Positions 8,928 through 18,828 of a DNA stretch of 64,000 bases are shown piece after piece; the stretch's first letter is position 1; every line of letters starts with the position of its first letter. The stretch covers positions 1-64,000 of the forward strand of contig PLCN01000011.1 in the NCBI GenBank assembly GCA_003134785.1, given 5' to 3'. The notes below the pieces were generated by a model. The model ran no database searches, was not told the origin of the DNA, and saw only the letters and a list, made by a program, of their open reading frames with translations. The position numbers and the translations under genes are program-made. The stretch is from Spartobacteria bacterium (lineage in GTDB: Bacteria > Verrucomicrobiota > Verrucomicrobiia > Chthoniobacterales > UBA10450).

Positions 8928-11921
8928 CTATTGCAGCGCGAAAACTTCTACGACGGCTATGCCGGTCGCGTTGTTCACGCCGCGGACGATAGCTGTATAT
9001 TGCGCGCCGCCGGCCGGTAACGCCGCGATGATAGCCGACTCGAAGTCGTTACTCGGTGGGATGGTGCTGTCGATGATCGCCTGCTTGTTCGGGCTATCCA
9101 CCCAGTTATCGTTCGAGTCCACTAACCCACCATTCCCGTCGCGCAGCTCTAGAATAGGATCTTCCAGTTTCCCAGGCACGCTCAACGATGGACCTAACGC
9201 TTCCACGATCACCTTTTGCGGTGCCTGGCCAACCACGATCGTTCCCGCGATCAAGACGTCGTCCCCCGTTTGCACCAGGCCGCGAGTCGAGATGTTCGCC
9301 AGTTTCGAATCCACCGTGCGATCCAGGTCGTATGCTTCCACCACTCCAATGCCTGTCCCATTATTTACTCCACGCACGATAGCAGTGTAACCCGAGCCAT
9401 TAGCCGGCAGCGTCGCCACGATGGCCGATTCCAAATCGTTAGTAGGTGCAATGGTGCTATCGATGATCGCCTGCTTGTTCGGGCTATCCACCCAGTTGTC
9501 GTTCGAATCAAGGAGCGCGCCGGAAGAATCATGCAACTCCAGGATCGGATCGGCCAGGTCATCCGCAAAAGGCAGGGAAGGACCGATCGCGCGGATCATT
9601 ACCTTCTTCGACTGTGTCCCAGTGACGATGAAGCCGCCGATGAGAACGTTATCGCCTGTCTCCACCCGGAGCCGCGTCGAAATATTAGCGAGCGTCGTAG
9701 GGGTGGCCGTAGGTGTAGGTGTAGGTGTAGGTGTAGGGATGGGCGTAGGCGCTTGCACTTCAAAGGCGCCGATGTCGCCGGCATCGCCGTCGCCGTTGGG
9801 GACGTTAGGTAGATCAATCGGGCGAGCGAAGCCGCGTTGATCGGTGGTCGAGCGGAAGGATAAACCTTGGTCTATGGCAAAGCTGCCGGATAACAGTGCG
9901 TGCGTCTGGGTGGGGCCGCCATTGTCTTGCAGTGGACCTAGATTCAACTGGGTTGCTGTGACGCCGACTTGGTCGCCGGTTGTCGGCGTGATAGTCGCGC
10001 CGGAGGCGTTGCCGATGAGGTTAAAGCCTTGCGACGTAAGCGGGCCATTCACATCAGGACCGCTCGGGGAGTTATTCAGGGCAATGATGGTGTTCCCCAA
10101 GACCACCGAGCCTTTGTTTACATTGCGAAGGCCGCCGCCCAAGTCTCCCGAGTTGCCGGAGATGGTGCTGTCGGTGAGATTGACCGTGCCTATATTGGTG
10201 AAAATGCCGCCGCCGCTGTCGCTGGTGCTGGACGGTCCGTTTGCGGTGTTGCCGGAGATCGTGCTGTTGGTGAGATTGACCGTGCCGCCATTGTTAAAAA
10301 TGCCGCCGCCGCTGCCAGCAACGATGCTGTTGACTGTGTTGCCCGACATCGTGCTGTTAGTAAGCGTCACTGTGCCACTGTTGAAAATGCCGCCGCCATT
10401 GGTGGCAGTGTTGCCCGAGATGGTGACGCTGGTGAGAGTCAGCGTGCCAGGGTTATTAATGCCGCCGCCGCTGCTGATAACTCCATTGGCAATCGTCAGG
10501 CCGGAGATGGCGGCGTTGACACTGGCGGATGCGATATTGAAGATGCGGAAATTACCGGCAGAGGCGCTGCGCTGCACGCTCAACAGATTCGCGCCGGGGC
10601 CGCTGATCGTCATTGCCTTATTAATCAACAACTCATTGCTCGTTAGGTTGATCGCGCCCCTGACGTTCGCAGCAAAAGTAATCGTGCTGCCCCCGCAGGC
10701 ATTCGCGATCACGTCACGCAACGAAGCTGCGTCGGCATCACTGTTGTTCTTGACCACCAGGTTTATCTCGCTGCAGCCGGCTAGCTGGTCGGGCTGCACT
10801 TCGTAGGCGCCAATGTCGCTGCCGTCGCCGCCCGTGGCATTAGCGATAACGGGAGTGTCAATCGGCCGGGTAAAGCCGCGTTGATCGGTGGATGAACCGC
10901 TGGAGTCGCCTTTGTCTATGGCTTTGCTGCCGGAAAGCAGTGCTTGTGTCTTGGTTGGCCCGCCATTGTCTTGCAGCGAGTCGAGCAGCGGATCAAGAGG
11001 CACGGCGACCGTTCCTGTCTGGTCAGTGGCCGCGGTGAAGCCCGTGCTCCCGTCGGTCTTGCCGATGAGGTTGAATCCTTGTGAAGTGAACGATCCAGAA
11101 ACATCGGGACCAATCGGGGCTGTGTTCAGGGCAATGATCGTGTTCTTCGCTGTCACGGTGCCGGTCTGGTTGAAAATGCCGCCGCCACCAGAGCTGTTGC
11201 TTCCCGTGTTGCCTGAGATGGTGCTGCTGGTGATGGTCACCGGGCCGCTGCCCTGCTTGTAAATGCCGCCGCCGTAGAGTCCGGAGTTTCCGAAGATGGT
11301 GCTGTTGGTAATAGTCACCGGGCCGCCGCCAAAGTGGCAAATGCCGCCGCCGCCATTGCCTGCCGAGTTGCCGGAGATGGTACTGTTGATGATCGCCAAA
11401 CTTAGATTGCCGCTACTGTTGCAAATACCACCGCCGGTATCGGCCGAGTTGCCGGAGATGATGCTATTGGTGATAGTCAACGTGCCACGGTTGAAAATGC
11501 CGCCGCCGCTGCTGCCGACAGCAGCAGCGCTTCCATTGGAAATCGTCAAGCCGGAGATGGTGGCGCTGGCGTTGGATGCAATATTGAAGATGCGGAACTG
11601 AGGTGTGCCGCTTGCGGTGCTGCGCTGCACGGTCAAGAGATTCGCGCCGGGGCCGTTGATCGTCAGACCGCTGTTAATCGGCAACTCGCCGTTCGTCAGG
11701 TTGATCGCACTGTTCGCTGGCAGCGAAAAGGTAATCGTATCAAAATTCCCGGCGTTTAGAATGGCATCACGCAACGTACACTTGCTCGCCGTGCACGTCC
11801 CCGTCCCGTCATCGGCGGTGCTGTTTACCGTGAGGGTCGCGGCCTCAACCGAAGCCGCCAGGAGCAGGGCCAAGATGAACCCAGCGAACGAAATTCGATA
11901 CCGGCAGCGTGATTTTTTCAT
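8928..11921 (-). CDS. Double beta-helix (CSLREA) exported protein with clade A module
   Basis: The 997-residue product starts at the ATG at 11921, preceded by GAAGGTGCTTGTTT and followed by a clear signal peptide (RISFAGFILALLLAASVEA). An upstream in-frame extension would overlap the divergent regulator's coding sequence and was rejected. Two beta-helix passengers stand in tandem, each opening with a CSLREA-like or related motif (CTLRDAILNAG; SLRDVIANACG) and ending with NGGPT.TQALLSGS.AID.G....TDQRGF.RPID...DIGA.EVQ. A short Pro-Thr linker (GTAGGT hexamers near 9705-9740) leads to the clade A module ending VVEVFALQ. The gene is divergent from the wHTH/TPR regulator, with 201 bases between the two starts. 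Confidence 0.88.
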   Translation of the reverse strand: MKKSRCRYRISFAGFILALLLAASVEAATLTVNSTADDGTGTCTASKCTLRDAILNAGNFDTITFSLPANSAINLTNGELPINSGLTINGPGANLLTVQRSTASGTPQFRIFNIASNASATISGLTISNGSAAAVGSSGGGIFNRGTLTITNSIISGNSADTGGGICNSSGNLSLAIINSTISGNSAGNGGGGICHFGGGPVTITNSTIFGNSGLYGGGIYKQGSGPVTITSSTISGNTGSNSSGGGGIFNQTGTVTAKNTIIALNTAPIGPDVSGSFTSQGFNLIGKTDGSTGFTAATDQTGTVAVPLDPLLDSLQDNGGPTKTQALLSGSKAIDKGDSSGSSTDQRGFTRPIDTPVIANATGGDGSDIGAYEVQPDQLAGCSEINLVVKNNSDADAASLRDVIANACGGSTITFAANVRGAINLTSNELLINKAMTISGPGANLLSVQRSASAGNFRIFNIASASVNAAISGLTIANGVISSGGGINNPGTLTLTSVTISGNTATNGGGIFNSGTVTLTNSTMSGNTVNSIVAGSGGGIFNNGGTVNLTNSTISGNTANGPSSTSDSGGGIFTNIGTVNLTDSTISGNSGDLGGGLRNVNKGSVVLGNTIIALNNSPSGPDVNGPLTSQGFNLIGNASGATITPTTGDQVGVTATQLNLGPLQDNGGPTQTHALLSGSFAIDQGLSFRSTTDQRGFARPIDLPNVPNGDGDAGDIGAFEVQAPTPIPTPTPTPTPTATPTTLANISTRLRVETGDNVLIGGFIVTGTQSKKVMIRAIGPSLPFADDLADPILELHDSSGALLDSNDNWVDSPNKQAIIDSTIAPTNDLESAIVATLPANGSGYTAIVRGVNNGTGIGVVEAYDLDRTVDSKLANISTRGLVQTGDDVLIAGTIVVGQAPQKVIVEALGPSLSVPGKLEDPILELRDGNGGLVDSNDNWVDSPNKQAIIDSTIPPSNDFESAIIAALPAGGAQYTAIVRGVNNATGIAVVEVFALQ

Positions 11922-12122
11922 AAACAAGCACCTTCTTTGTCCGAACGAGCCTTTCGTCTCCGGTAATCTTTCTCCTTTTTCTCGATTCCTTTTTCTGGTT
12001 TTATCGTTTTTGGGTATTTGTCGCGGCATTACGCGGACTTTTGTGTGCTCAGCTTTCCGGCAACGCTCTTGAAAGTCTTTAGGATGCCGCTGAATTTTTG
12101 TGAAAATTCCTGAACTCCTGCG
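11922..12122. promoter_or_regulatory. Divergent intergenic region between surface protein and wHTH regulator
   Basis: These 201 bases separate two divergently transcribed starts and must hold both promoters. The region is pyrimidine-rich on the plus strand (tttctcctttttctcgattc and similar). I see no convincing -35/-10 pair or operator palindrome. Placement makes it a natural site for regulation by the adjacent DNA-binding protein, which is an inference only. Confidence 0.4.
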
Positions 12123-14351
12123 ATGAAGGCACCACCAGCTCCGGTCTACGAGTTCGGCGACTTCTTCTTGGACGCCGGCAAACGTCTCGTCACGCGGCGT
12201 GACGGCGCCGCAGTCGCGCTGACGCCGAGGGTGTTCGAAACGCTGCTCTACCTGGTGGAGCACCACGACAGCGTGCTCGATAAAGAGCGCCTGATGGAGG
12301 CGATCTGGCCGGACTCGATCGTCGAAGAAAACAATCTCAGCCAGAATATCTCGACTTTGCGCCGCGTTTTCGGCGAGAACCCGGGCTCGCATCACTACAT
12401 CGTGACGGTGCCTGGTCGCGGCTATCGCTTTGTCGCCGAGGTCAGAACACGGGAGGCGAAGGCATGGCCGGGGCCGCAGAAAATACCGGCGACCGCCATC
12501 GAATCCGCAGCGAGCGAGACAGCAGGAGTTGCTCCGGTTTCTCCGCCGGATCAACCAGCCGCGATCCGCAGCTTCAGGCCAGTTTTGCTGGCCGCCGCAG
12601 CTGTGCTGGCGCTTAGCGTTGCCGCGCTCTTTTTTTGGCGCGGCCGAATGCAAAATCCGCCTGATGCGCCGGTAAAAAGTATCGCGGTGCTGCCGTTTCA
12701 AAATTTGAGCGAAGAACAAGAGAACGCCTACTTTTCCGAAGGCATCCAGGACGAGATTTTGACGCGCTTATCGAAGATCGCCGATCTGAAGGTCATCTCG
12801 CGCACCTCCACGCAGTATTATAAGAGTGCGCCGGAAAACCTGCCTGAGATCGCCAGGCAACTTGGCGTCGCCTACATCCTGGAAGGAAGCGTCCAGAAGA
12901 GCGGCGACGCTGTGCGCGTGAACGTGCAGTTAATCAAAGCAGCTAATGATTCCCACCTTTGGGCTGAAACCTTTGACCGCAAACGGACCGACATTTTTTC
13001 GGTCGAGAGTGAGGTGGCCAAAGCCATCGCCGATCAGTTGCAGGCGCACCTGAGCGGTCGGGAAGAGCAAGTGATCGCCACCAAACCAACAGGCAATCCT
13101 GAGGCTTACGATGCCTACCTGCGTGGTCTGGCTTACAATCTGAAATCGCAAACCTCACCCACCAACTCCCTTGGCGCACAGAAATATCTCAGGGAAGCGG
13201 TGCGGTTGGACCCGAAGTTCGCCCTTAGTTGGGCGCTGCTGTCATACGTGGATGCGGTTGGCTACCTCACAGTGAATCTTCAACCAACGGCCGCCCTCCG
13301 CGAAGAAACACGGCAGGCCGCCGAAACCGCGCTGACTCTTCAACCCAATCTGGGCGAGGCCGTATTGGCCAAGGGATTCTATCACTACGCCTGCCTAAGG
13401 GATTACGACACGGCGGAACGTTACTTCGCCCAGGCACGTCAGTTCCTGCCGAATAGCAGCCAGATTCCTGAATCGCTCGCCTATGTCGCGCGGAGGCGGG
13501 GCGACTGGGACCGGAGCGAGTCGTACTTCAACGATGCCGAGCGGCTCGACCCGCGCAACGTTAACCTACTTACCCAGCACGCGGGTTCCTATATTAACCT
13601 TCGTCGCTTCCCAGAAGCGCTCCGGAAGCTTGACCAGGTCCTGGATATCACGCCGGACAACCTGGATACGATTGTGGCCAAGGCGAGCATTGCCCAAGCC
13701 GAGGGCGACCTGCCGCGTGCCTCGGCGCTTCTCGCTCCGCTTCATCCGGCCGCCGACGACACCCAGGCCCTGGAGACACAAGTTTACGAAGCGATCCTGG
13801 AGCGCCGCCCCGGACAAATCAGCGCTCAGATAAAGGAAATATTAGCCAAGCCTGATCCGGCGCTGGGTTTTTACAATGGCGAACTGCGCTTTTGGTTAGG
13901 CTGGGCGCAAGAAGTCGGCGGCGACCATGCCGCCGCCCAGGAAGTTTGGCAACAGGCGCGCAGCGAACTGGAATCTTTTCTCAAAGAACAGCCGGAAAAT
14001 TATGTCCTTATTGGGGATCTCGCGCTGACCGATCTGGGTCTCGGTGACAAAGCCGCCGCGTTCGCTCTCTCGGAGCGGGCTATGGCTGCGATCCCAATCG
14101 AGAAAGACGCGTTGGCTGGTCCCACTCCGATCGAGATCCTTGCCCGGGTGGCGACGTGCATGGGGGACTCCGACCGTGCCATCGCCGCTTTACAAAAACT
14201 ATTCTCGATCCCGTACAATGGCGCCCTGGCTTCACAAGTGCCGCTCACTCCGGCGCTGCTCCGGCTGGACCCCATGTTCGATCCGCTTCGGAATGATCCG
14301 CGCTTCGAGAAACTCGTCGCCTCGTCCGCGCCGAAAGATATTTCGCACTAA
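12123..14351 (+). CDS. CadC-like winged-helix regulator with FlgO/TolB-N-like domain and TPRs
   Basis: The 742-residue protein has an OmpR/CadC-type winged helix at about residues 8-107 (VALTPRVFETLLYLVEHHDS ... VPGRGYRFVAEV). A transmembrane helix follows at about 153-173 (PVLLAAAAVLALSVAALFFW). Residues 185-310 form a FlgO/TolB-amino-terminal-like domain (SIAVLPFQNLSEEQENAYF, ISRTSTQYYKS, YILEGSVQKSG). The remainder, to the C-terminus, is TPR-like helical repeats. This layout is that of ToxR-like membrane regulators that sense outside the cytoplasm and bind DNA inside. It is the only plus-strand gene in the first 58 kb. From the membrane helix onward it matches the kinase protein at 52702-55560 very closely. 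It is a good candidate to control the neighbouring surface-protein genes, but targets are not shown by the sequence. Confidence 0.9.
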   Translation: MKAPPAPVYEFGDFFLDAGKRLVTRRDGAAVALTPRVFETLLYLVEHHDSVLDKERLMEAIWPDSIVEENNLSQNISTLRRVFGENPGSHHYIVTVPGRGYRFVAEVRTREAKAWPGPQKIPATAIESAASETAGVAPVSPPDQPAAIRSFRPVLLAAAAVLALSVAALFFWRGRMQNPPDAPVKSIAVLPFQNLSEEQENAYFSEGIQDEILTRLSKIADLKVISRTSTQYYKSAPENLPEIARQLGVAYILEGSVQKSGDAVRVNVQLIKAANDSHLWAETFDRKRTDIFSVESEVAKAIADQLQAHLSGREEQVIATKPTGNPEAYDAYLRGLAYNLKSQTSPTNSLGAQKYLREAVRLDPKFALSWALLSYVDAVGYLTVNLQPTAALREETRQAAETALTLQPNLGEAVLAKGFYHYACLRDYDTAERYFAQARQFLPNSSQIPESLAYVARRRGDWDRSESYFNDAERLDPRNVNLLTQHAGSYINLRRFPEALRKLDQVLDITPDNLDTIVAKASIAQAEGDLPRASALLAPLHPAADDTQALETQVYEAILERRPGQISAQIKEILAKPDPALGFYNGELRFWLGWAQEVGGDHAAAQEVWQQARSELESFLKEQPENYVLIGDLALTDLGLGDKAAAFALSERAMAAIPIEKDALAGPTPIEILARVATCMGDSDRAIAALQKLFSIPYNGALASQVPLTPALLRLDPMFDPLRNDPRFEKLVASSAPKDISH

Positions 14352-14433
14352 CAACTGCGCGAAGACAGTCCTCAGGTTGCGAGGATACCAGACTGATCTC
14401 GTTGCACCTTGTTGCGGGAAATGAAAGCCAAGT

Positions 14434-14494
14434 TTAGTTCAGCGCGAAAACTTCTACGACCGCTATGTCCGTCGTTCCATTCACGCCGCGGACC
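14434..14494 (-). pseudogene. Displaced clade A tail fragment downstream of the 14527 gene
   Basis: Read on the minus strand this stretch encodes VRGVNGTTDIAVVEVFALN and a stop, the last 20 or so codons of a clade A module. It lies after the stop codon of the 14527-18501 gene, separated from it only by a hairpin. It has no start and looks like the former 3' end of the gene, left behind when a new end was acquired. Confidence 0.7.
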
Positions 14495-14497
14495 GCT

Positions 14498-14525
14498 GTA
14501 GAGGGCTTGTGTCAAGCGCCTCTAC
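14498..14525. repeat. Single-arm GTAGAGG..CCTCTAC palindrome
   Basis: gtagagggcttgtgtcaagc followed by gcctctac is an imperfect palindrome directly after the stop codon of the gene at 14527. It is a shortened copy, with one base missing, of the larger nested palindrome at 18767-18827 and 27579-27639. It could act as a terminator hairpin. Confidence 0.65.
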
Positions 14526-14526
14526 A

Positions 14527-17500
14527 TTATTGCAGCGCGAAGACTTCGACGACAGCTACACCCGTCGTGTCGTTCACGCCGCGGACGATGGCGGTATACT
14601 GCGCGCCACCGGCCGGTAACGTCGCGATGATGGCCGACTCGAAGTCGTTGGTAGGCGGAATGGTGCTGTCGATGATGGCTTGCTTGTTCGGGCTATCAAT
14701 CCAGTTATCGTTCATGTCTATTAACGCGCCATTCCCGTCGCGCAACTCCAGGATGGGATCGGCCAGGTTCCCCGGCACGCTCAACGATGGACCTAGCGCT
14801 TCTACGATTACCTTCTGCGGTGCCTGGCCAACCACGATCGTGCCGGCGATCAAGACGTCGTCGCCCGTTTGCACCAGGCCGCGGGTCGAGATGTTCGCCA
14901 GCTTCGAATCGACCGAGCGATCCAGATCGTAAGCTTGCACGACACCGATACCCGTGCCGTTATTCGCGCCACGAACGATCGCCGTATAAGCCGAGCTATT
15001 AGCCGGCAGAGTCGCCACGATGGCCGATTCGAGGTCGTTGGTCGGGGCAACGCCGCTGTCAATGATCGCCTGCTTGTTCGCGCTATCTCCCCAGTTGTCA
15101 TTCGAGTCGAGCAGGGTGTCGGCTTGATAAAGTTCCAGGGTTGGATCGGCCAGTTTGTCCGCCAAAGGTAACGAGGGCCCTATGGCGAGGACGATAATCT
15201 TTTTCGGCTGCGTCCCCGTGACGATGAAGCCACCTATCAGAACGTTATCGCCTGTCTCCACCCGGAGACGTGTCGAAATATTAGCAAGCGTGGTTGGGTT
15301 AGGTATGGGGGTGGCCGTAGCTGTTGGTGTAGGTGTAGGTGTAGGTGTGGGTGAAGCTGCCGGAGTTGGTGTAGGTGTCGGCGATGGAAACGGCCCGGTG
15401 GATTCAAAAGCGCCTATGTCAGTGCCATCTCCACCGTTCGCGTTGGGAATGGTAGGCGCGTCGATCGTCCGCGCAAAGCTTCCTCCCCGTTGATCAACCC
15501 CGAGCTCGACACCGAAGGCCTTCCCCTGATCCAGCGCAGGGCTGTCAGCCAGCAGAGCAAACGTGTTAGTGGGGCCGCCATTATTTTGCAGTACTCCTAG
15601 CTTGGCGTCGATGGGCGCCGCTGTGGTACCGACCTGGTCGGCGGGAGGGTTAAAGCCCGTGCTGGAGTCCCCGATACCAATCAAGTTGTAGCCCCCGGAG
15701 CTAAAGGCCCCATTCACGTCCACGCCGCCGCCGTGATCGCCGCTATTATTAGCGCTGATAGTATTCCGGACGGTGCTCGTTCCGCTGACAGCAGATAATC
15801 CGCCATTACCCGTTCCGCTGCTGCCGCCGCTAAACTTGTTACTACCTGCGCCGCCTGCCCCACCCAAGCCGGTGTTCCCGCTAAGTGTCGCAGCGGTTAT
15901 GGTCATCGTGCCCATGTTAATTACTGCTCCGGTGGCGCTGCCGCCGTTGCCGCCGAACTGCCCATCGCCACCCGCGCCGGCGGTCGCGCCGTTGCCGCTG
16001 AAAGTCGAGTTGTTAATCGTCAAGGTTGCGCCCGTGCCGTTGAACACCGCTCCGCCCTGAGCGTCGCCGCCTTTGCCGCCGCGGACGTTGCCGTCCTTCG
16101 TACCGCTGCTATCGGCACCCCGCCCGCCCTGAGCGCCGTTGTTGCTTAAGGTGCAACGGTTCAACGTCAGCACACCACCGTTAAGAATTGCGCCACCCTG
16201 GGCTGTCGCGCCGTCGCCGGACGCGGTAATGGCATCACCGGCTTGTGCGCTGTTGAGAAGGAAGGCACAGTCGTTAAAGGTCAGCACCGTATTAAGAGCG
16301 TTAAAGATACCCGCGCCACCCGCGGAGGTGCCGGAACCGGGCGACTGAAATCCATCCCGAATCGTTAGGCCAGAAACTATGCTGGTGCCCCCGGTGAAGC
16401 TAAACACGCGGAAGACCTGTCCCTCAGCGCTGCCGCTGACCGCCAGGACGCGCGCGCCCGGCCCGACAATCGTGGTGGAGTCCGTGACACTTAGAGGACC
16501 AAGCGTGCCTCCCAGCGTAATGGTCCCAGTGACGTTGTTAGCGAACGTGATGGTGTTCGCGCCACTCAATTGGTTCGCCCTCAGGATGGCTTCCCGCAGG
16601 GTGCAATCAACCACGCTGCAAACATCTGGGGTATGATCGCTCGTCGTGTTAACTACCAGCGTAGGGCCAGGCTGGGTGAAATCGTTATTCTCATAGGCGC
16701 CGATGTCCGCCAGGGACTTACGTGGCACTCCGCGCTGGTCGGTCGGGAGAGCTCTCGCGCCATCGGCTGTTGCGTAGGCAGAGCTAGTCGTAGCAATAGC
16801 CATCGTTGGCGTCTCTCCAGGCTGGTTAAGAGTGAGAGCTGCGAGATGGGGATTATTTGATGTTGCTACGCCGTTGATCGCGCCCGTGCTCGCATTGGTT
16901 TCAATGAGGTTGCCGCTATTGTTGTTCTGCGCAACACTACCGCCATTGACGGAGAATAATTGTCCGTTGGGCGAGCCTGCTTTGTTGTTCGCCAGGATGC
17001 TGTTCAACAGGGTCAAGGTGGCGGTGGCTCCGTCGCCCACGATCGCTACGTCCACAATCCCAGTTCCATTCGGGTCGGAGCTATCGCTCACCGTGATGTG
17101 GGTCAGGTTGATTGTGCCGTTGCGCGAAAAGATGGCGTTGCCCTGGCCGTCACCGTTGTCAAAGCCGGCGCCCCCGTAGGCGCTGTTGCCGACGAAGGTG
17201 CAATTGAAGAGGCTGAGCGTGCCGCTATCGTTGAAGATGGCACCGCCGAGGCCGGCTCCGCCTCCGCCCGTAGTTGTGTTGGCCTTGCCGCCGAAGGGGC
17301 CACCAGTCCCGGGGTTGTCGTCGCTTCCGGGATCTGCACCGCCGCCGCCGCCGAAACCTCCGTCGCCACCATCGCTGCTGGTGATGTTGCCTTCACCGCC
17401 ACTGGCGCCTCCTCCTCCCCCAAAGCCTCCGTTACCGCCGTCGCTCCCAGCTGCGGCATTACCTGAGTAGCCGCCGGCGCCACCACCACCACCGCCGTAG

Positions 17501-18501
17501 TTACCTTTACCCCCGTTTCCCGGTGACTGACAATCTCCTGGGATGCATCCAAAAGCTGCACTGCCGCCGCCACCGCCGCCACCCCCTTCGCAAGAACCAT
17601 CGTGACCGTTATCTGCGGGTGATCCTCCCGTGCCGCCGCACCTGAAGCCAGCATCGGGCGTCCCGCCGCTGGTTAAAGTTCCGCCGCCGCCACCGCCAAA
17701 AAAATTGTTAGAAGTCCCGGCGCCGCCATTGCCCAATGAACCGCCACCACCGCCGCCATTTTTGTTGCCTGGCAGGGCTCCATTGCCCGACAAACCGCCA
17801 GCACCACCACCCTTGCCGGCGCCGCTATTACCCCCAAACGCGAAGTTGCCTTGGAATGTGCTGTTCACCAGCGTGAGCTCGCCGTCCCTGAGGTAGATCG
17901 CGCCGCCCGCGCCGAGGCCGCCGCCACCGCCACTTGCGCCGTCACCGCCCCTGCTCTGGAAGTTCTTGAGGTAAACATTGTTAATCGTCAGTTCACCCGT
18001 GCCCGAGACCACCCGACCCGGATCGATCTCGCTAAGATCAACCGTGGCAGTGCCCACGGCGAAGGCGCGGAAGTTCTGGTTGGGCGTTCCCACCACCGGC
18101 GACCCGTTGGCTTTTCCCACCAACTGCGATCCGTTGGCTTCAATCGTGATATTAGAAAAGATGAGCGGCGTCGCCGTAGGGCCTAACGAATTGAATTGAT
18201 CCACCGCCGGCCCGTTCAATTGGAAGACCGCTCCCTGGGGCAAAACGATGATGTCATCTCCACTGCCCTTATTGCAACCGGTGACGATGAAGTTGCTCGG
18301 GTCTGCTGGATCAATGGCGATGTTATCGTCGTAGTTGGCCGAGAAGATTGCTTCCTGCAAAGAGCAAGTGTTGTCACCATGAACTCCCGGGTCGGTAGTG
18401 GTGACGACGATAGTGGCGGCGGATACTTGGTGAAGGCCGAGGCCGAATTGGGCAGCAATTAACGCAAGTAACAGCGGGCCAATCAGACGGCGATTATTCA
18501 T
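14527..18501 (-). CDS. Glycine-rich beta-helix (CSLREA) exported protein with clade A module
   Basis: The 1324-residue product starts at the ATG at 18501, seven bases after AAGG; a GTG six bases upstream is also in frame. A signal peptide (LIGPLLLALIAAQFGLGL) leads to a CSLREA-type motif (CSLQEAIFSAN) and a beta-helix whose middle is extraordinarily glycine-rich, coded at about 17200-17960, with runs such as GGGGGGGG and repeated GNGGFGGGGGASGG units. A second CSLREA motif (CTLREAILRAN) opens a further beta-helix with more Gly-rich turns. The choice-of-anchor Q ending (NGGPTNTFALLADSPALDQG...DIGAFEST), a Pro-Thr linker (15300-15375) and the clade A module (ending VVEVFALQ) complete it. The Gly-rich region resembles adhesin or PGRS-like low-complexity sequence; its role is unknown. 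Confidence 0.87.
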   Translation of the reverse strand: MNNRRLIGPLLLALIAAQFGLGLHQVSAATIVVTTTDPGVHGDNTCSLQEAIFSANYDDNIAIDPADPSNFIVTGCNKGSGDDIIVLPQGAVFQLNGPAVDQFNSLGPTATPLIFSNITIEANGSQLVGKANGSPVVGTPNQNFRAFAVGTATVDLSEIDPGRVVSGTGELTINNVYLKNFQSRGGDGASGGGGGLGAGGAIYLRDGELTLVNSTFQGNFAFGGNSGAGKGGGAGGLSGNGALPGNKNGGGGGGSLGNGGAGTSNNFFGGGGGGTLTSGGTPDAGFRCGGTGGSPADNGHDGSCEGGGGGGGGSAAFGCIPGDCQSPGNGGKGNYGGGGGGAGGYSGNAAAGSDGGNGGFGGGGGASGGEGNITSSDGGDGGFGGGGGADPGSDDNPGTGGPFGGKANTTTGGGGAGLGGAIFNDSGTLSLFNCTFVGNSAYGGAGFDNGDGQGNAIFSRNGTINLTHITVSDSSDPNGTGIVDVAIVGDGATATLTLLNSILANNKAGSPNGQLFSVNGGSVAQNNNSGNLIETNASTGAINGVATSNNPHLAALTLNQPGETPTMAIATTSSAYATADGARALPTDQRGVPRKSLADIGAYENNDFTQPGPTLVVNTTSDHTPDVCSVVDCTLREAILRANQLSGANTITFANNVTGTITLGGTLGPLSVTDSTTIVGPGARVLAVSGSAEGQVFRVFSFTGGTSIVSGLTIRDGFQSPGSGTSAGGAGIFNALNTVLTFNDCAFLLNSAQAGDAITASGDGATAQGGAILNGGVLTLNRCTLSNNGAQGGRGADSSGTKDGNVRGGKGGDAQGGAVFNGTGATLTINNSTFSGNGATAGAGGDGQFGGNGGSATGAVINMGTMTITAATLSGNTGLGGAGGAGSNKFSGGSSGTGNGGLSAVSGTSTVRNTISANNSGDHGGGVDVNGAFSSGGYNLIGIGDSSTGFNPPADQVGTTAAPIDAKLGVLQNNGGPTNTFALLADSPALDQGKAFGVELGVDQRGGSFARTIDAPTIPNANGGDGTDIGAFESTGPFPSPTPTPTPAASPTPTPTPTPTATATPIPNPTTLANISTRLRVETGDNVLIGGFIVTGTQPKKIIVLAIGPSLPLADKLADPTLELYQADTLLDSNDNWGDSANKQAIIDSGVAPTNDLESAIVATLPANSSAYTAIVRGANNGTGIGVVQAYDLDRSVDSKLANISTRGLVQTGDDVLIAGTIVVGQAPQKVIVEALGPSLSVPGNLADPILELRDGNGALIDMNDNWIDSPNKQAIIDSTIPPTNDFESAIIATLPAGGAQYTAIVRGVNDTTGVAVVEVFALQ

Positions 18502-18708
18502 ACCCACACCTTAACGCGAAGCTTGTGATTGTCGATTCAGCGCGACTGACTGCCACCGGCGCAGCCTCCGCGCTGGGCCGCAGAACCGATTCCGGCGAGA
18601 AGCCGGCTACTCCGCGCTGCTTTAGAAGCGAAATGCTGATGAGAACGTTGTTATCAAAAAGATCCAGGCAAGACAAGTGCGATTTTCACGGCCGGAAAGG
18701 CGATTAAT

Positions 18709-18763
18709 TCAGGCGAAAAATTCGACGACCGCTGCACCGGTAGTTCCGTTCACGCCGCGGACC
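18709..18763 (-). pseudogene. Displaced clade A tail fragment downstream of the 18829 gene
   Basis: The minus strand encodes VRGVNGTTGAAVVEFFA and a stop, a slightly degraded module end. It lies after the stop codon of the 18829-23505 gene, beyond the nested palindrome. The arrangement is the same as at 14434-14525 and 27515-27639. Most of the remaining 18502-18828 spacer (about 18502-18708) shows no feature I recognise. Confidence 0.7.
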
Positions 18764-18766
18764 GCT

Positions 18767-18827
18767 GTAGAGGCGCTTGTGTCAAGCGCCTAACCGAACA
18801 CCAGGCGCTTGGCACAAGCGCCTCTAC
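18767..18827. repeat. Nested 25-bp inverted repeat (GTAGAGGCGCTTGTG family)
   Basis: Two 25-base arms, gtagaggcgcttgtgtcaag+cgcct and its near-perfect inverted copy, flank the spacer aaccgaacacc with one mismatch. Each arm is itself palindromic (GGCGCTT/AAGCGCC), so the element can fold as one long or two short hairpins. It begins one base after the stop codon of the 18829 gene on the minus strand. Nearly the same element is at 27579-27639. Confidence 0.8.
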
Positions 18828-18828
18828 A

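Noticed and set aside
11922-12719. Upstream extension of the 8928 frame to 12719
   Set aside because: It would overlap the first 200 codons of the well-supported wHTH regulator on the other strand and has no signal-peptide character; the ATG at 11921 has both ribosome site and signal peptide.
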